A DNA stretch of 9,126 nucleotides from an uncultured Actinomycetes bacterium (GTDB lineage Bacteria > Actinomycetota > Actinomycetes > Nanopelagicales > Nanopelagicaceae): positions 1 to 9,126 of the forward strand of contig CAIXDY010000143.1 of assembly GCA_903918325.1 (NCBI GenBank), written 5' to 3'. Below are positions 1-6,881 of this stretch, piece after piece. How positions within the stretch are numbered: the first letter of the stretch is position 1; each line of letters starts with the position of its first letter. The notes beneath the pieces were generated by a model that ran no database searches, was not told the DNA's origin, and was given only the letters and a program-made list of their open reading frames with translations. Made by a program: the position numbers and the translations under genes.

Positions 1-569
1 AGCCATTGCTGCAATGGTCTTGGATGTCGACCGTTCTTCTCCGATTTGCTGAAACAACGTCACGCTCTTCGATGGTTGTTGCTAATGGACAATTCTTTGT
101 TGTGCGTCGTGCGGCGTTAGCTCAAATAAGCGCTTACGAATCAGTGAAGAACCAGGTTTTAGATGATGTTTTCTTAGGACGTGTATTAGTAAAGAATGGT
201 TCGCACGGTTGCGTAGCAAATGGATCGGCAATTGCTTCAACACGGATGTATTCATCGTGGAAAGAGATTGAAGCTGGGTACGGTAAATCTCTCCATGCCG
301 CCTTTGGTTCACTTCTTGGTTCGGCAATTACAATTGCGTTTCTCTTTATTACCGGCATTGCCCCTGTTATCGCCGGCATCACAGGTTCATATGTAGCGTG
401 GTATGCCTATGCCGCCGTTACGCTTACGCGCGCCATGAGTTCAATAAAAGTTGGTAAGAGCGGTCTGGATGCGTTTTTCCATCCCATTTCTACTGCGTTG
501 CTGATTTATCTCATTATTTATTCCTGGGTGATGCGCGGAGAAGTTCAATGGAAGGGCCGAACCCTGTGA
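1..569 (+). CDS. Family 2 glycosyltransferase, membrane-anchored, C-terminal part (5' end outside window)
   Basis: This is the C-terminal part of a GT-A fold (family 2) glycosyltransferase; the frame is open to the left edge, so the TTG at 6 is not taken as the true start. Counting from that TTG, a NGQFFVVRR segment (residues 27-35) and a VLDDVFLGR acid motif (51-59) match the acceptor-site and catalytic-base region of these enzymes. MYSSWKEIEAGYGKS then resembles the 'GWSK' region of CrtQ-like carotenoid glycosyltransferases. Three or four hydrophobic segments follow (about 96-140 and 160-175), and the protein ends in the WKGR-type tail usual for such membrane enzymes. The gene overlaps the following carotenoid desaturase gene, so a role in glycosylating a carotenoid end group is a reasonable inference. 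The nucleotide-sugar donor and the acceptor cannot be read from the sequence. Another lipid-linked acceptor is possible. Confidence 0.8.
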   Translation, partial: PLLQWSWMSTVLLRFAETTSRSSMVVANGQFFVVRRAALAQISAYESVKNQVLDDVFLGRVLVKNGSHGCVANGSAIASTRMYSSWKEIEAGYGKSLHAAFGSLLGSAITIAFLFITGIAPVIAGITGSYVAWYAYAAVTLTRAMSSIKVGKSGLDAFFHPISTALLIYLIIYSWVMRGEVQWKGRTL

Positions 570-2080
570 AGGTCGTCGTAATTGGTGCAGGTATGGGCGG
601 CATGATGTCTGCAGCTCGATTAGCAAAAGCTGGTCACGAAGTTTCACTGTACGAAGCCTCTGATCGAACTGGTGGAAAATTACACACCGAGTGGATTGGT
701 AAAGTTGCTTTCGATACCGGTCCCTCACTTTTAACCTTACCTGCAGTTTATAAAGATTTCTTTCAACGTACCGGAAAACATTTGGGATTGCTGTGCGAGA
801 TTAAGCCGGTAGATCCCTCTTTTGAGTATCGATTTGCCGATGGTACCCAAGTGAAATTTGCCAACCTTTCCCGTTATGAAACGCTCAATAATCTTCGTAC
901 TACTTACGGTGACGATGTTGCTCAACAATGGGATCGCTTGATGCGTAGAGCAGAGAAGATGTGGGATGTTTCGCGTGAACCATTTATTGAAAATGAATTA
1001 CGTTCACCTTTTTCACTTCTCAAACGATTCTCGCTTTTGCGGGATTTGCGAATTATCGCTCCCTGGAAATCCTTACGTGAGTTTGCAACCCAGGCTTTAC
1101 CTGATCCACACCTTCGCTACATCCTTGACCGCTATGCAACTTATAGCGGCTCGGATCCGCGCAAAGCGCCTGCAGTTTTAGCTTCCATAGCTTTTGTTGA
1201 AGAGTGCTTTGGGGCTTGGCACATCAAGGGTGGACTTGGCACATTAGCTACGTTGGTACACCAACGAGCCGAAAGCGTTGGTGTCACTTTTCATTTGAAC
1301 TCCCCCGTTGCAAAGATCAATGTGGTCAAAGCTCGTGCGACCGGAATTACTTTAAATAATGGTGAATTTGTCCCAGCCGATGCCGTCATAGCAAATGCCG
1401 ACGCCTGGCTCATTTACAACACACTCATTACTGAGAAAATTAGAAAGATTAAAAGAGTCCGCACAAATATTAATAACGCCGACCCATCTCTGGCAGGTTT
1501 TTCTCTTCTTTTGGGAATACGCAAAGATGATTCAGAGCCACTCAATCATCACACCGTACTTTTCCCTAAAGATTATGATGCTGAATTTGACGCAATCTTT
1601 ACTCACAAAAAACCGGTAACTGAACCGACAATTTATATTTGTGCGCCCCAGGATGAGGCGATGACCAAGGATGCAAATCTGGAAAGTTGGTTCGTTTTAG
1701 TTAACGCACCAGCCCATGGAAAGAATAGTTTTGATTGGAGCAATCAAGAGTTTGCCCGCACATATGCCAACTCCATCATCGATCAAATTGAAGCTCGGGG
1801 AATATCTGTCCGTTCACGCCTTGAATCACTCACAATTCGTACACCATTAGATTTAGAAAATGCGGTCCGTGCTCCAGGGGGTTCTATTTATGGAACATCT
1901 AGTAACGGTGCACGCGCAGCATTTCTGCGCGCAAAGAATCGTTCACCGATTAAGGGCTTGTATTGCGTAGGTGGTTCGGCGCATCCAGGTGGTGGCTTAC
2001 CGCTTGTGGGGTTGAGCGCTGAAATAGTGGCTAATGCAATTGGGAACGTGCATAACGCAAAACCATTAAAAAGCCACTAG
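548..2080 (+). CDS. CrtI-superfamily carotenoid desaturase/oxidoreductase, CrtD-like
   Basis: This is an FAD-dependent amine-oxidase-fold protein of the phytoene desaturase superfamily (510 aa, normal length). The N-terminus has the dinucleotide-binding GAGMGG (residues 13-18), a ribose-binding Glu at 36 and the following TGGK. The C-terminal FAD motif is GGSAHPGGGLPLVGLSA (475-491). Its HPGGG-LP core is closer to my recollection of CrtD-type (1-hydroxycarotenoid 3,4-desaturase) enzymes than to the QPGVGVP form of the second CrtI in this window. It probably desaturates or oxidises a lycopene-type carotenoid downstream of CrtEBI, and the co-transcribed glycosyltransferase would then act on the product. 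The ATG at 548 has GGAGAAG just upstream. A GTG at 566 is an alternative: it would give MKVVVIGAG and a 4-bp GTGA overlap with the glycosyltransferase stop. The exact reaction is not determined; CrtN/CrtP- or CrtO-like activity is possible. Confidence 0.82.
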   Translation: MEGPNPVKVVVIGAGMGGMMSAARLAKAGHEVSLYEASDRTGGKLHTEWIGKVAFDTGPSLLTLPAVYKDFFQRTGKHLGLLCEIKPVDPSFEYRFADGTQVKFANLSRYETLNNLRTTYGDDVAQQWDRLMRRAEKMWDVSREPFIENELRSPFSLLKRFSLLRDLRIIAPWKSLREFATQALPDPHLRYILDRYATYSGSDPRKAPAVLASIAFVEECFGAWHIKGGLGTLATLVHQRAESVGVTFHLNSPVAKINVVKARATGITLNNGEFVPADAVIANADAWLIYNTLITEKIRKIKRVRTNINNADPSLAGFSLLLGIRKDDSEPLNHHTVLFPKDYDAEFDAIFTHKKPVTEPTIYICAPQDEAMTKDANLESWFVLVNAPAHGKNSFDWSNQEFARTYANSIIDQIEARGISVRSRLESLTIRTPLDLENAVRAPGGSIYGTSSNGARAAFLRAKNRSPIKGLYCVGGSAHPGGGLPLVGLSAEIVANAIGNVHNAKPLKSH

Positions 2081-2651
2081 TTTGCAAAACTAAAAAAGCG
2101 ACAGACACTGCAAATTCTCCAGGCATATTTAAATGCCACATAATTAAAACTATAAATAAAAAGATTGCTCGGACTGGCCGTTCGGCTGGAGTTACCACAC
2201 CAATGTCGGTGATACCCAATGAGGTTAACTTTGCGCGAGCATATTCTTGAAATGAAGCTACACACCATAAAGTGATTGCTAACCAAGCTGGGATTCCAAT
2301 TACATATAAGGCATATAGCCAAAAAGCTTCACTGAGTCGATCTACGACTGAATCAAGTGTTGCACCCCAGGCACTTTGGCGCTTTTGAAAAATCGCTACG
2401 CTTCCATCAATCCCATCACAGAAAAGTGAAAGAACTAAGAAAAATATCGCCCACCAACTTGTTGCGGTAAAAGCCGTAGCAGCTGCGGCACAAAGACCTA
2501 AGAGTGTAAGAACATTTGGTGAAATTCGAAGCAAAGTTGCAACTAGACCAAAGCGATATGAAATCTTTAACCACCCAGCAACTGCCCCAGTTACGGGCGC
2601 ATCGTTATGCAAGGAACTCCATGTTTGGGTGAACTCTTGCTTGCTGAGCAT
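2031..2651 (-). CDS. CDP-alcohol phosphatidyltransferase family membrane protein
   Basis: This is a 206-aa integral membrane protein of the CDP-alcohol phosphatidyltransferase family, whose members transfer a phosphoalcohol group from a CDP-alcohol to an acceptor alcohol during phospholipid synthesis. The signature D(x)2DG(x)2A-R-(x)8G(x)3D(x)3D is recognisable as D79, D82-G83, A86, G96, D100 and D104. All four Asp are kept, but the usual Arg after A86 is Ile87. ISPNVLTLLG (43-52) fits the conserved segment before the first helix, and about five to six hydrophobic stretches follow. The ATG is preceded by AGGAAG on the minus strand (2659-2664), seven bases away. The gene is convergent with the desaturase gene and overlaps its 3' end by 50 bp; it is divergent from crtE. 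The motif change fits a divergent actinobacterial subfamily, so the substrate (glycerol phosphate, inositol phosphate or another alcohol) is unknown. Confidence 0.85.
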   Translation of the reverse strand: MLSKQEFTQTWSSLHNDAPVTGAVAGWLKISYRFGLVATLLRISPNVLTLLGLCAAAATAFTATSWWAIFFLVLSLFCDGIDGSVAIFQKRQSAWGATLDSVVDRLSEAFWLYALYVIGIPAWLAITLWCVASFQEYARAKLTSLGITDIGVVTPAERPVRAIFLFIVLIMWHLNMPGEFAVSVAFLVLQTSGFLMVLRYARSQLH

Positions 2652-2767
2652 TTTCCAACTTCCTGATTATCTCAAGTATGCGCTTTGCAGTATTAATAGT
2701 ACAGAAGTGAGGGCTAGAGCGGCCAATATGAATGGCGAAGTGAACTCGGTGAGGGTACCTTTACGCT
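2652..2767. promoter_or_regulatory. Divergent promoter region between the CDP-alcohol phosphatidyltransferase gene and crtE
   Basis: This 116-bp gap separates two divergent genes, so it must hold promoters for both unless the minus-strand gene is read from elsewhere. A perfect 8-bp palindrome TATTAATA (2691-2698) could give -10 elements on either strand, for example TAATAGT (2694-2700) for crtE. A GATAAT on the minus strand (2666-2671) is another candidate, but it lies too close to the Shine-Dalgarno of the minus gene to be convincing. No strong -35 hexamer is evident. GGTGAGGG (2749-2755) is the likely crtE ribosome binding site, 12 bases from the GTG, which is rather long. Inverted repeats around the crtE start are listed separately. 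Confidence 0.5.
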
Positions 2768-2779
2768 GTGAGTTCAGCG
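2741..2779 (+). promoter_or_regulatory. Possible alternative hairpins over the crtE start codon
   Basis: Two inverted repeats can be read around the GTG start at 2768. TGAACTC (2741-2747) pairs with GAGTTCA (2770-2776) and encloses the Shine-Dalgarno GAGGG and the start codon in a 22-nt loop. CGCTG (2764-2768) pairs with CAGCG (2775-2779) and places the first base of the GTG in the stem. The two share bases 2775-2776, so they exclude each other. This could modulate crtE translation, but stems of 7 and 5 bp may well be chance. Confidence 0.25.
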
Positions 2780-3844
2780 ACTAAGTCAGAGTTACAAGAA
2801 ATACGCGATTGCGTAGAAATTGAACTCACTCAATTTATGCGTGATCAGAGCGGGTATCTGCACTCCATTTCACCCGAGTTAAATCCAGTCTCTTCAGCGC
2901 TGTCCTCCTTCTTATTAGATAGCGGCAAGCGTTTGCGCCCGCTATTTGCATATGCCGGAATCAAAAGTGCTGGCGGCGCATTAACTCCGGCAACTACTAA
3001 AGCCATCTCTTGTCTTGAACTTCTTCAAGCGTGCGCACTGATTCATGATGATTTAATGGATGGTTCTGACACACGTCGCGGCAAACCATCAATTCATCGC
3101 CACTTTGAATCAATCCATGTGCAAGATGAGTTAGAAGGCTTTGCACCTGCCTACGGTTTAGCGTCAGCAGTATTGCTTGGCGATTTAGCACTTGTTTGGT
3201 CAAATCAACTTCTTAATACATCAGGAATTTCAAATGATGAACTTCGCCGTGTAATGCCTATCTTTGACGAGATGCGTGTTGAGTTAATGGCCGGTCAATT
3301 TCTAGATATTCACGAACAAACACAAAAGAACACAGATCTTGCACGATCAATGAAGATTGCTCGCTATAAATCAGGTAAATACACAATCGAGCGTCCGCTA
3401 CATATGGGAGCCGTGTTAGCCGGGGATGCATCGCCTTCATTACTTGCAGCTCTTTCTAATTATGGTCTGCCTCTAGGTGAGGCTTTCCAATTCCGCGATG
3501 ACCTGCTTGGTGTCTTTGGCGATCCCTCTGTTACAGGCAAACCTGCCGGTGATGATCTGCGTGAAGGGAAGCGAACTGCCCTCATTGCCATGACCGATGC
3601 TAAAAGCACCGATGCAATGAAAGCTGAGAGCCGCAAATACTTTGGTAAAAATGAGATTGATGAAAAAGGTGTGGCTATTTTGCAAGAGATGATTGTTTCG
3701 ACCGGCGCCAAGGCACAGTTAGAAACTATTATTGAGGAATTAACGTCGAAAGCGTTGCAAGCAATTGAAAATCCAGTTATCGATAACGCTGGGCGTGATT
3801 TGCTCAATGAACTTGCCCTGATTGCAACAAAGAGGAGTATGTAA
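2768..3844 (+). CDS. crtE: Geranylgeranyl diphosphate synthase (polyprenyl synthetase)
   Basis: This trans-isoprenyl diphosphate synthase condenses IPP with allylic diphosphates to supply GGPP for phytoene synthesis. It is 358 aa, normal for actinobacterial members. GKRLRP (53-58) is the IPP-binding segment. The first Asp-rich motif is DDLMD (94-98), followed by DTRRGKPSIH. The second motif is FQFRDDLLGVFGD (240-252), followed by GKPAGDDLREGKRT. Residues four and five positions before the first motif are Ala and Cys, not aromatic, which fits a C20 or longer product rather than FPP. In-frame stops upstream leave GTG at 2768 as the first usable start. The gene heads a tight crtE-crtI-crtB unit, and its stop touches the crtI start. 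A general polyprenyl synthase role (IdsA-like) in addition to carotenoids is possible; the carotenoid role is inferred from position. Confidence 0.93.
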   Translation: MSSATKSELQEIRDCVEIELTQFMRDQSGYLHSISPELNPVSSALSSFLLDSGKRLRPLFAYAGIKSAGGALTPATTKAISCLELLQACALIHDDLMDGSDTRRGKPSIHRHFESIHVQDELEGFAPAYGLASAVLLGDLALVWSNQLLNTSGISNDELRRVMPIFDEMRVELMAGQFLDIHEQTQKNTDLARSMKIARYKSGKYTIERPLHMGAVLAGDASPSLLAALSNYGLPLGEAFQFRDDLLGVFGDPSVTGKPAGDDLREGKRTALIAMTDAKSTDAMKAESRKYFGKNEIDEKGVAILQEMIVSTGAKAQLETIIEELTSKALQAIENPVIDNAGRDLLNELALIATKRSM

Positions 3845-5329
3845 GTGGTTGCACGTGTTAAAGGTCCTACAGATCACGTAGTTATAGTCGGGGCGGGTCT
3901 TGCGGGATTAAGTGCCGCACTTCGATTAGCCGGCGCCGGTCGAAAAGTTACAGTGTTGGAGCGCGAGAGCGTTCCGGGTGGTCGCAACGGCTTACTTAAA
4001 AAGGATGGTTACTCATTTGATACGGGACCATCAGTTCTAACAATGCCTTCGCTGATTAACGATGCTTTTAACTGCGTCGGCGAAGATATGAAAGATTGGT
4101 TAGAACTTGCACCGCTGACACCTTTGTACCGCGCTTTTTATGCTGATGGTTCACAACTTGATGTTCACTCTAATACCGATGAGATGGAAGCCGAGATTGC
4201 GAAGCACATTAGTAGCAGAGAAGCTGCCGGGTATCGCAAGTACGTAGATTTTGTTACCAAGCTATATAAGTACGAGATGAATGATTTTATCGATAGAAAT
4301 ATTGATAGCCCACTTAATCTTTTAACTCCTAACCTTGCGCGCTTAATCGCACTGGGCGGCTTCCGCAGGCTCTCGCCTAAAGTAAATCAATTTATGAAAG
4401 ATCCCCGTCTTCAGAAGGTTTATTCATTCCAAGCTATGTATGCCGGAGTTAGTCCACAGCAAGCGCTAGCAATTTATGCCGTTATTGCTTATATGGATTC
4501 AGTCAATGGTGTCTTCTTTCCAAAGGGTGGCATGCATGCAGTTCCGCGTGCACTAGCGGCAGCTGCAGAAAAGCATGGCGTAACCTTTAAATACAACACA
4601 ACAGTTTCAAAAGTTGAAGTCATCAATGGTCGCGCAAAAGCGGTAATCACCGAAACAGGCGAGCGTTATGAATGCGATGCGGTAATTCTGAATCCAGATT
4701 TACCCGTGGCTTATCGAGATTTGCTAGGTAAGACACCTCTATCGGTAAAGCGACTGAAATACTCCCCATCATGTGTAACGCTGTTGGTGGGATCTAATAA
4801 GAAATATGACTTTGCTGCTCACCACAATATTCACTTTGGTCATTCATGGGATGGCGTTTTCGATGAATTAATCACTCAAAAGAAGTTAATGAGTGATCCA
4901 AGTATTTTAGTAACAATTCCAACTCATGATGACCCCGATCTGGCTCCTCCTGGTAAGCATTCCTATTACATTCTTTTCCCAACTCCCAACTTAGATTCAG
5001 ATATTGATTGGCATAAGCAGGCAGGTCCTTATCGCGATCAAATGATTAAGACCGTTGAAGAGCGTGGATACACCGGCTTTGGTGATTCCATCGAAACGCA
5101 GGTTATGACTACTCCCCTAGATTGGAAAAATCAGGGAATGGAAATGGGCGCACCATTTGCAAGTGCACATACATTTTTCCAAACTGGTCCATTTAGACCA
5201 CGCAATATGGCGCAAGGAATAGAAAACGTGGTCTTTGCTGGTTCTGGAACTCAACCCGGTGTTGGTGTACCAATGGTTCTTATCTCTGGCCGCTTAGCTG
5301 CTGAGCGGATCGTTGGCCCGGTTAAGTAA
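3845..5329 (+). CDS. crtI: Phytoene desaturase
   Basis: This FAD-dependent bacterial phytoene desaturase introduces double bonds into phytoene to give lycopene or a related product. It is 494 aa, as usual for CrtI. GAGLAG (16-21) with Glu39 forms the FAD-binding Rossmann motif, followed by PGGRNG, and FDTGPSVLTMP is the conserved early segment. The C-terminal motif is GSGTQPGVGVPMVLISG (466-482), the form I associate with actinobacterial phytoene desaturases. The GTG start follows the crtE stop with no gap and is served by AGAGGAG (3831-3837), seven bases upstream and inside crtE. Its place between crtE and crtB makes it the primary desaturase; the second CrtI-like protein at 548-2080 has a different C-terminal motif and probably acts later. 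The number of desaturation steps cannot be told from the sequence. Confidence 0.93.
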   Translation: MVARVKGPTDHVVIVGAGLAGLSAALRLAGAGRKVTVLERESVPGGRNGLLKKDGYSFDTGPSVLTMPSLINDAFNCVGEDMKDWLELAPLTPLYRAFYADGSQLDVHSNTDEMEAEIAKHISSREAAGYRKYVDFVTKLYKYEMNDFIDRNIDSPLNLLTPNLARLIALGGFRRLSPKVNQFMKDPRLQKVYSFQAMYAGVSPQQALAIYAVIAYMDSVNGVFFPKGGMHAVPRALAAAAEKHGVTFKYNTTVSKVEVINGRAKAVITETGERYECDAVILNPDLPVAYRDLLGKTPLSVKRLKYSPSCVTLLVGSNKKYDFAAHHNIHFGHSWDGVFDELITQKKLMSDPSILVTIPTHDDPDLAPPGKHSYYILFPTPNLDSDIDWHKQAGPYRDQMIKTVEERGYTGFGDSIETQVMTTPLDWKNQGMEMGAPFASAHTFFQTGPFRPRNMAQGIENVVFAGSGTQPGVGVPMVLISGRLAAERIVGPVK

Positions 5330-6202
5330 ATGAATGAGCTTGATGCATCGTATGCAGAGTGCAAGAGATTAAATTCTCTACATGGCAAGACTTACTACTT
5401 AGCTACGTTGCTTTTGCCTAAAGCTAAACGCAAATATGTTCATGCCCTGTATGGTTTTGCGCGGTATGCCGATGAAATTGTCGATGATCTTGCATCTACC
5501 TTGAGTGTTGAAGAAAAAGCGCAAACATTGGGCACGTGGGGCAATAAAATTTTGAGCGACTTAAAATCTGGCACAAGTGATGACGCTATCGGCCGTGCGC
5601 TTATTGACACAGTGAATACTTTTGCAATCCCCCATGCTCACTTTGAAGCCTTCCTACATTCAATGACCATGGATTTAACTGTTCAGGAATATCAAACATA
5701 TGAAGATTTAATTGAGTATGTATATGGTTCTGCGGCAGTTATTGGTCTAGAGATGGTTCCAGTTTTAGGCGTACTAGATCAGGGTGCCTACGAGTGTGCA
5801 AAGAATCTTGGTATCGCATTTCAATTAGCTAACTTTATTCGCGATGTAGGCGAAGATTTAGATCGAGGCCGAATCTATCTTCCTATTCAAGAGCTAGCCG
5901 AGTGTGGCGTGACGCGAGAAATGCTGGAAGCACGTGTCCTCACACCTGAAATAGTAAAGGCTCTGAAATTTCAAATTGCGCGAGTCCGCCAACTACAAAA
6001 AGAGGCCACCCCAGGAATTGCAATGCTCTCACCGACTAGTCGACCTTGTATCGAAGCGGCAAGTGAGTTGTACTGCGGAATTGTGGATGAAGTGGAAAAG
6101 ATTGGTTACGACATCTTTAACGTGCGAGCAAAAACTTCAACTGCACGTAGATTAAAAACCTTTATAACCGCCTATGTGAAGCGACTAACTATCACGCATT
6201 AG
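5330..6202 (+). CDS. crtB: Phytoene synthase
   Basis: This squalene/phytoene synthase family enzyme joins two GGPP molecules head-to-head through prephytoene diphosphate to 15-cis-phytoene, the first committed carotenoid step. It is 290 aa. The first Asp motif is in YGFARYADEIVDD (41-53), with D48 and D52 as the DxxxD pair. The second is NFIRDVGEDLDRGRIYLP (168-185), with D172 and D176. YEDLIEYVYGSAAVIGLEM (124-142) is the form I recall from actinobacterial phytoene synthases. The ATG starts on the base after the crtI stop, and no good Shine-Dalgarno is visible before it, so translation is probably coupled to crtI. The TAG stop is followed almost at once by the TPP riboswitch. A squalene or dehydrosqualene synthase is less likely, given the crtE and crtI neighbours. 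Confidence 0.94.
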   Translation: MNELDASYAECKRLNSLHGKTYYLATLLLPKAKRKYVHALYGFARYADEIVDDLASTLSVEEKAQTLGTWGNKILSDLKSGTSDDAIGRALIDTVNTFAIPHAHFEAFLHSMTMDLTVQEYQTYEDLIEYVYGSAAVIGLEMVPVLGVLDQGAYECAKNLGIAFQLANFIRDVGEDLDRGRIYLPIQELAECGVTREMLEARVLTPEIVKALKFQIARVRQLQKEATPGIAMLSPTSRPCIEAASELYCGIVDEVEKIGYDIFNVRAKTSTARRLKTFITAYVKRLTITH

Positions 6203-6211
6203 GGGTAGCAT

Positions 6212-6300
6212 ACGAAGTACGGGAGCCGCGTGCGGCTGAGAGGGTTTGAAATTCAAACCGACCGATTGACCCGTCCGATAATGCGGACGTGGAAAGGAAA
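6212..6300 (+). promoter_or_regulatory. TPP (THI-box) riboswitch controlling pnuT
   Basis: The conserved THI-box elements appear in order. CGGGAG (6220-6225) is followed by a short P3 stem GCCG/CGGC (6225-6228 with 6233-6236). The invariant CTGAGA is at 6236-6241. An optional P3a hairpin GGTTTG/CAAACC (6243-6248 with 6254-6259) comes next, then GACC (P2 3' side, about 6260-6263). The P5 hairpin TCCG-ATAATG-CGGA (6274-6287) carries the pyrophosphate-sensing ATAATG loop. The 3' part GTGGAAAGGAA (6289-6299) contains the Shine-Dalgarno AAGGAA, seven bases before the GTG of the transporter gene. Placement of the Shine-Dalgarno in the aptamer edge, and no terminator hairpin with a U run, suggest translational repression by TPP. 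The P1 stem is not clear by eye, so the outer borders are approximate. Confidence 0.92.
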
Positions 6301-6305
6301 TATCT

Positions 6306-6881
6306 GTGTCTACAATTTTATTTACCGCTTGGGGCTATGACGTCTCAATTCTCGAATTTATCTCAGCGCTCACTTCCCTTATTGGTGTCTGGCTTGGAAC
6401 TACGGGTAAGCGAATTACGTGGCCTTGGTGGGCGATAAGTAGTGCGCTTTACATGCTCTTTTTTTATGAGGCGAAGTTGTATGCAAGTTCGATCTTACAA
6501 ATTATCTTTATCGTTGCAGCAATCTGGGGTTGGTTCGACTGGGCACCCACTGGAGTTGTTACTGGATATATCAATAATCGACACCGTATGTACTGGGCAA
6601 TTGGCACCATTGTTTCGGTATCTGCACTCACACCGATTCTTTCACGCATCGGTGCTGCAGCTACCTGGTCTGATGCTTTTCTTCTTATTGGCTCTCTTGT
6701 TGCTCAAATCTTGATGGTCTACGGAAAAGTTGAGTCTTGGGTTTTGTGGCTCATTGTTGATGCTGCCGGCACAATCGAATATGCATATCTGGGTTACTGG
6801 TTTACTGCGCTGTTGTATGCAATCTTTACTGCAATCGCCGTAATTGGTTGGAAGCGTTGGTATGACACTCGTAGCAATTGA
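6306..6881 (+). CDS. pnuT: PnuC-family vitamin transporter, probable thiamine transporter PnuT
   Basis: This 191-aa polytopic membrane protein of the PnuC family facilitates vitamin uptake. It has about six to seven hydrophobic segments. Family features include VWLGTTGKRITWPWW near residues 28-42, WGWFDW (74-79), SDAFLLIGSLVAQ (122-134) and the ESWVLW segment (143-148) with the W-x-x-W pair. PnuC homologues carry nicotinamide riboside (PnuC), riboflavin (PnuX) or thiamine (PnuT). The TPP riboswitch directly upstream is the main reason for assigning thiamine. The GTG start is chosen because the riboswitch-embedded Shine-Dalgarno AAGGAA lies seven bases before it. The 3' end overlaps the next gene by 20 bp. 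PnuC-type transport is passive and depends on trapping by phosphorylation inside the cell, so a kinase partner is expected. The substrate assignment rests on the riboswitch, not on binding-site residues. Confidence 0.88.
   Translation: MSTILFTAWGYDVSILEFISALTSLIGVWLGTTGKRITWPWWAISSALYMLFFYEAKLYASSILQIIFIVAAIWGWFDWAPTGVVTGYINNRHRMYWAIGTIVSVSALTPILSRIGAAATWSDAFLLIGSLVAQILMVYGKVESWVLWLIVDAAGTIEYAYLGYWFTALLYAIFTAIAVIGWKRWYDTRSN

Noticed and set aside
3460..3807. A 115-codon open frame on the minus strand inside crtE
   Set aside because: It is antisense to a well-conserved crtE region (second Asp motif), has no recognisable domain and is best explained as a shadow of the real gene.
548..5329. The two CrtI-family genes as a recent tandem duplication
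   Set aside because: The proteins share only the family motifs and differ throughout, including the C-terminal FAD motif, and a minus-strand gene and crtE lie between them. They are old paralogues with different roles.
6266..6282. TTGACC and GATAAT resembling a -35/-10 promoter pair
   Set aside because: They are only 5 bp apart, and both are parts of the TPP aptamer (ATAATG is the P5 loop), so a promoter here is not supported.
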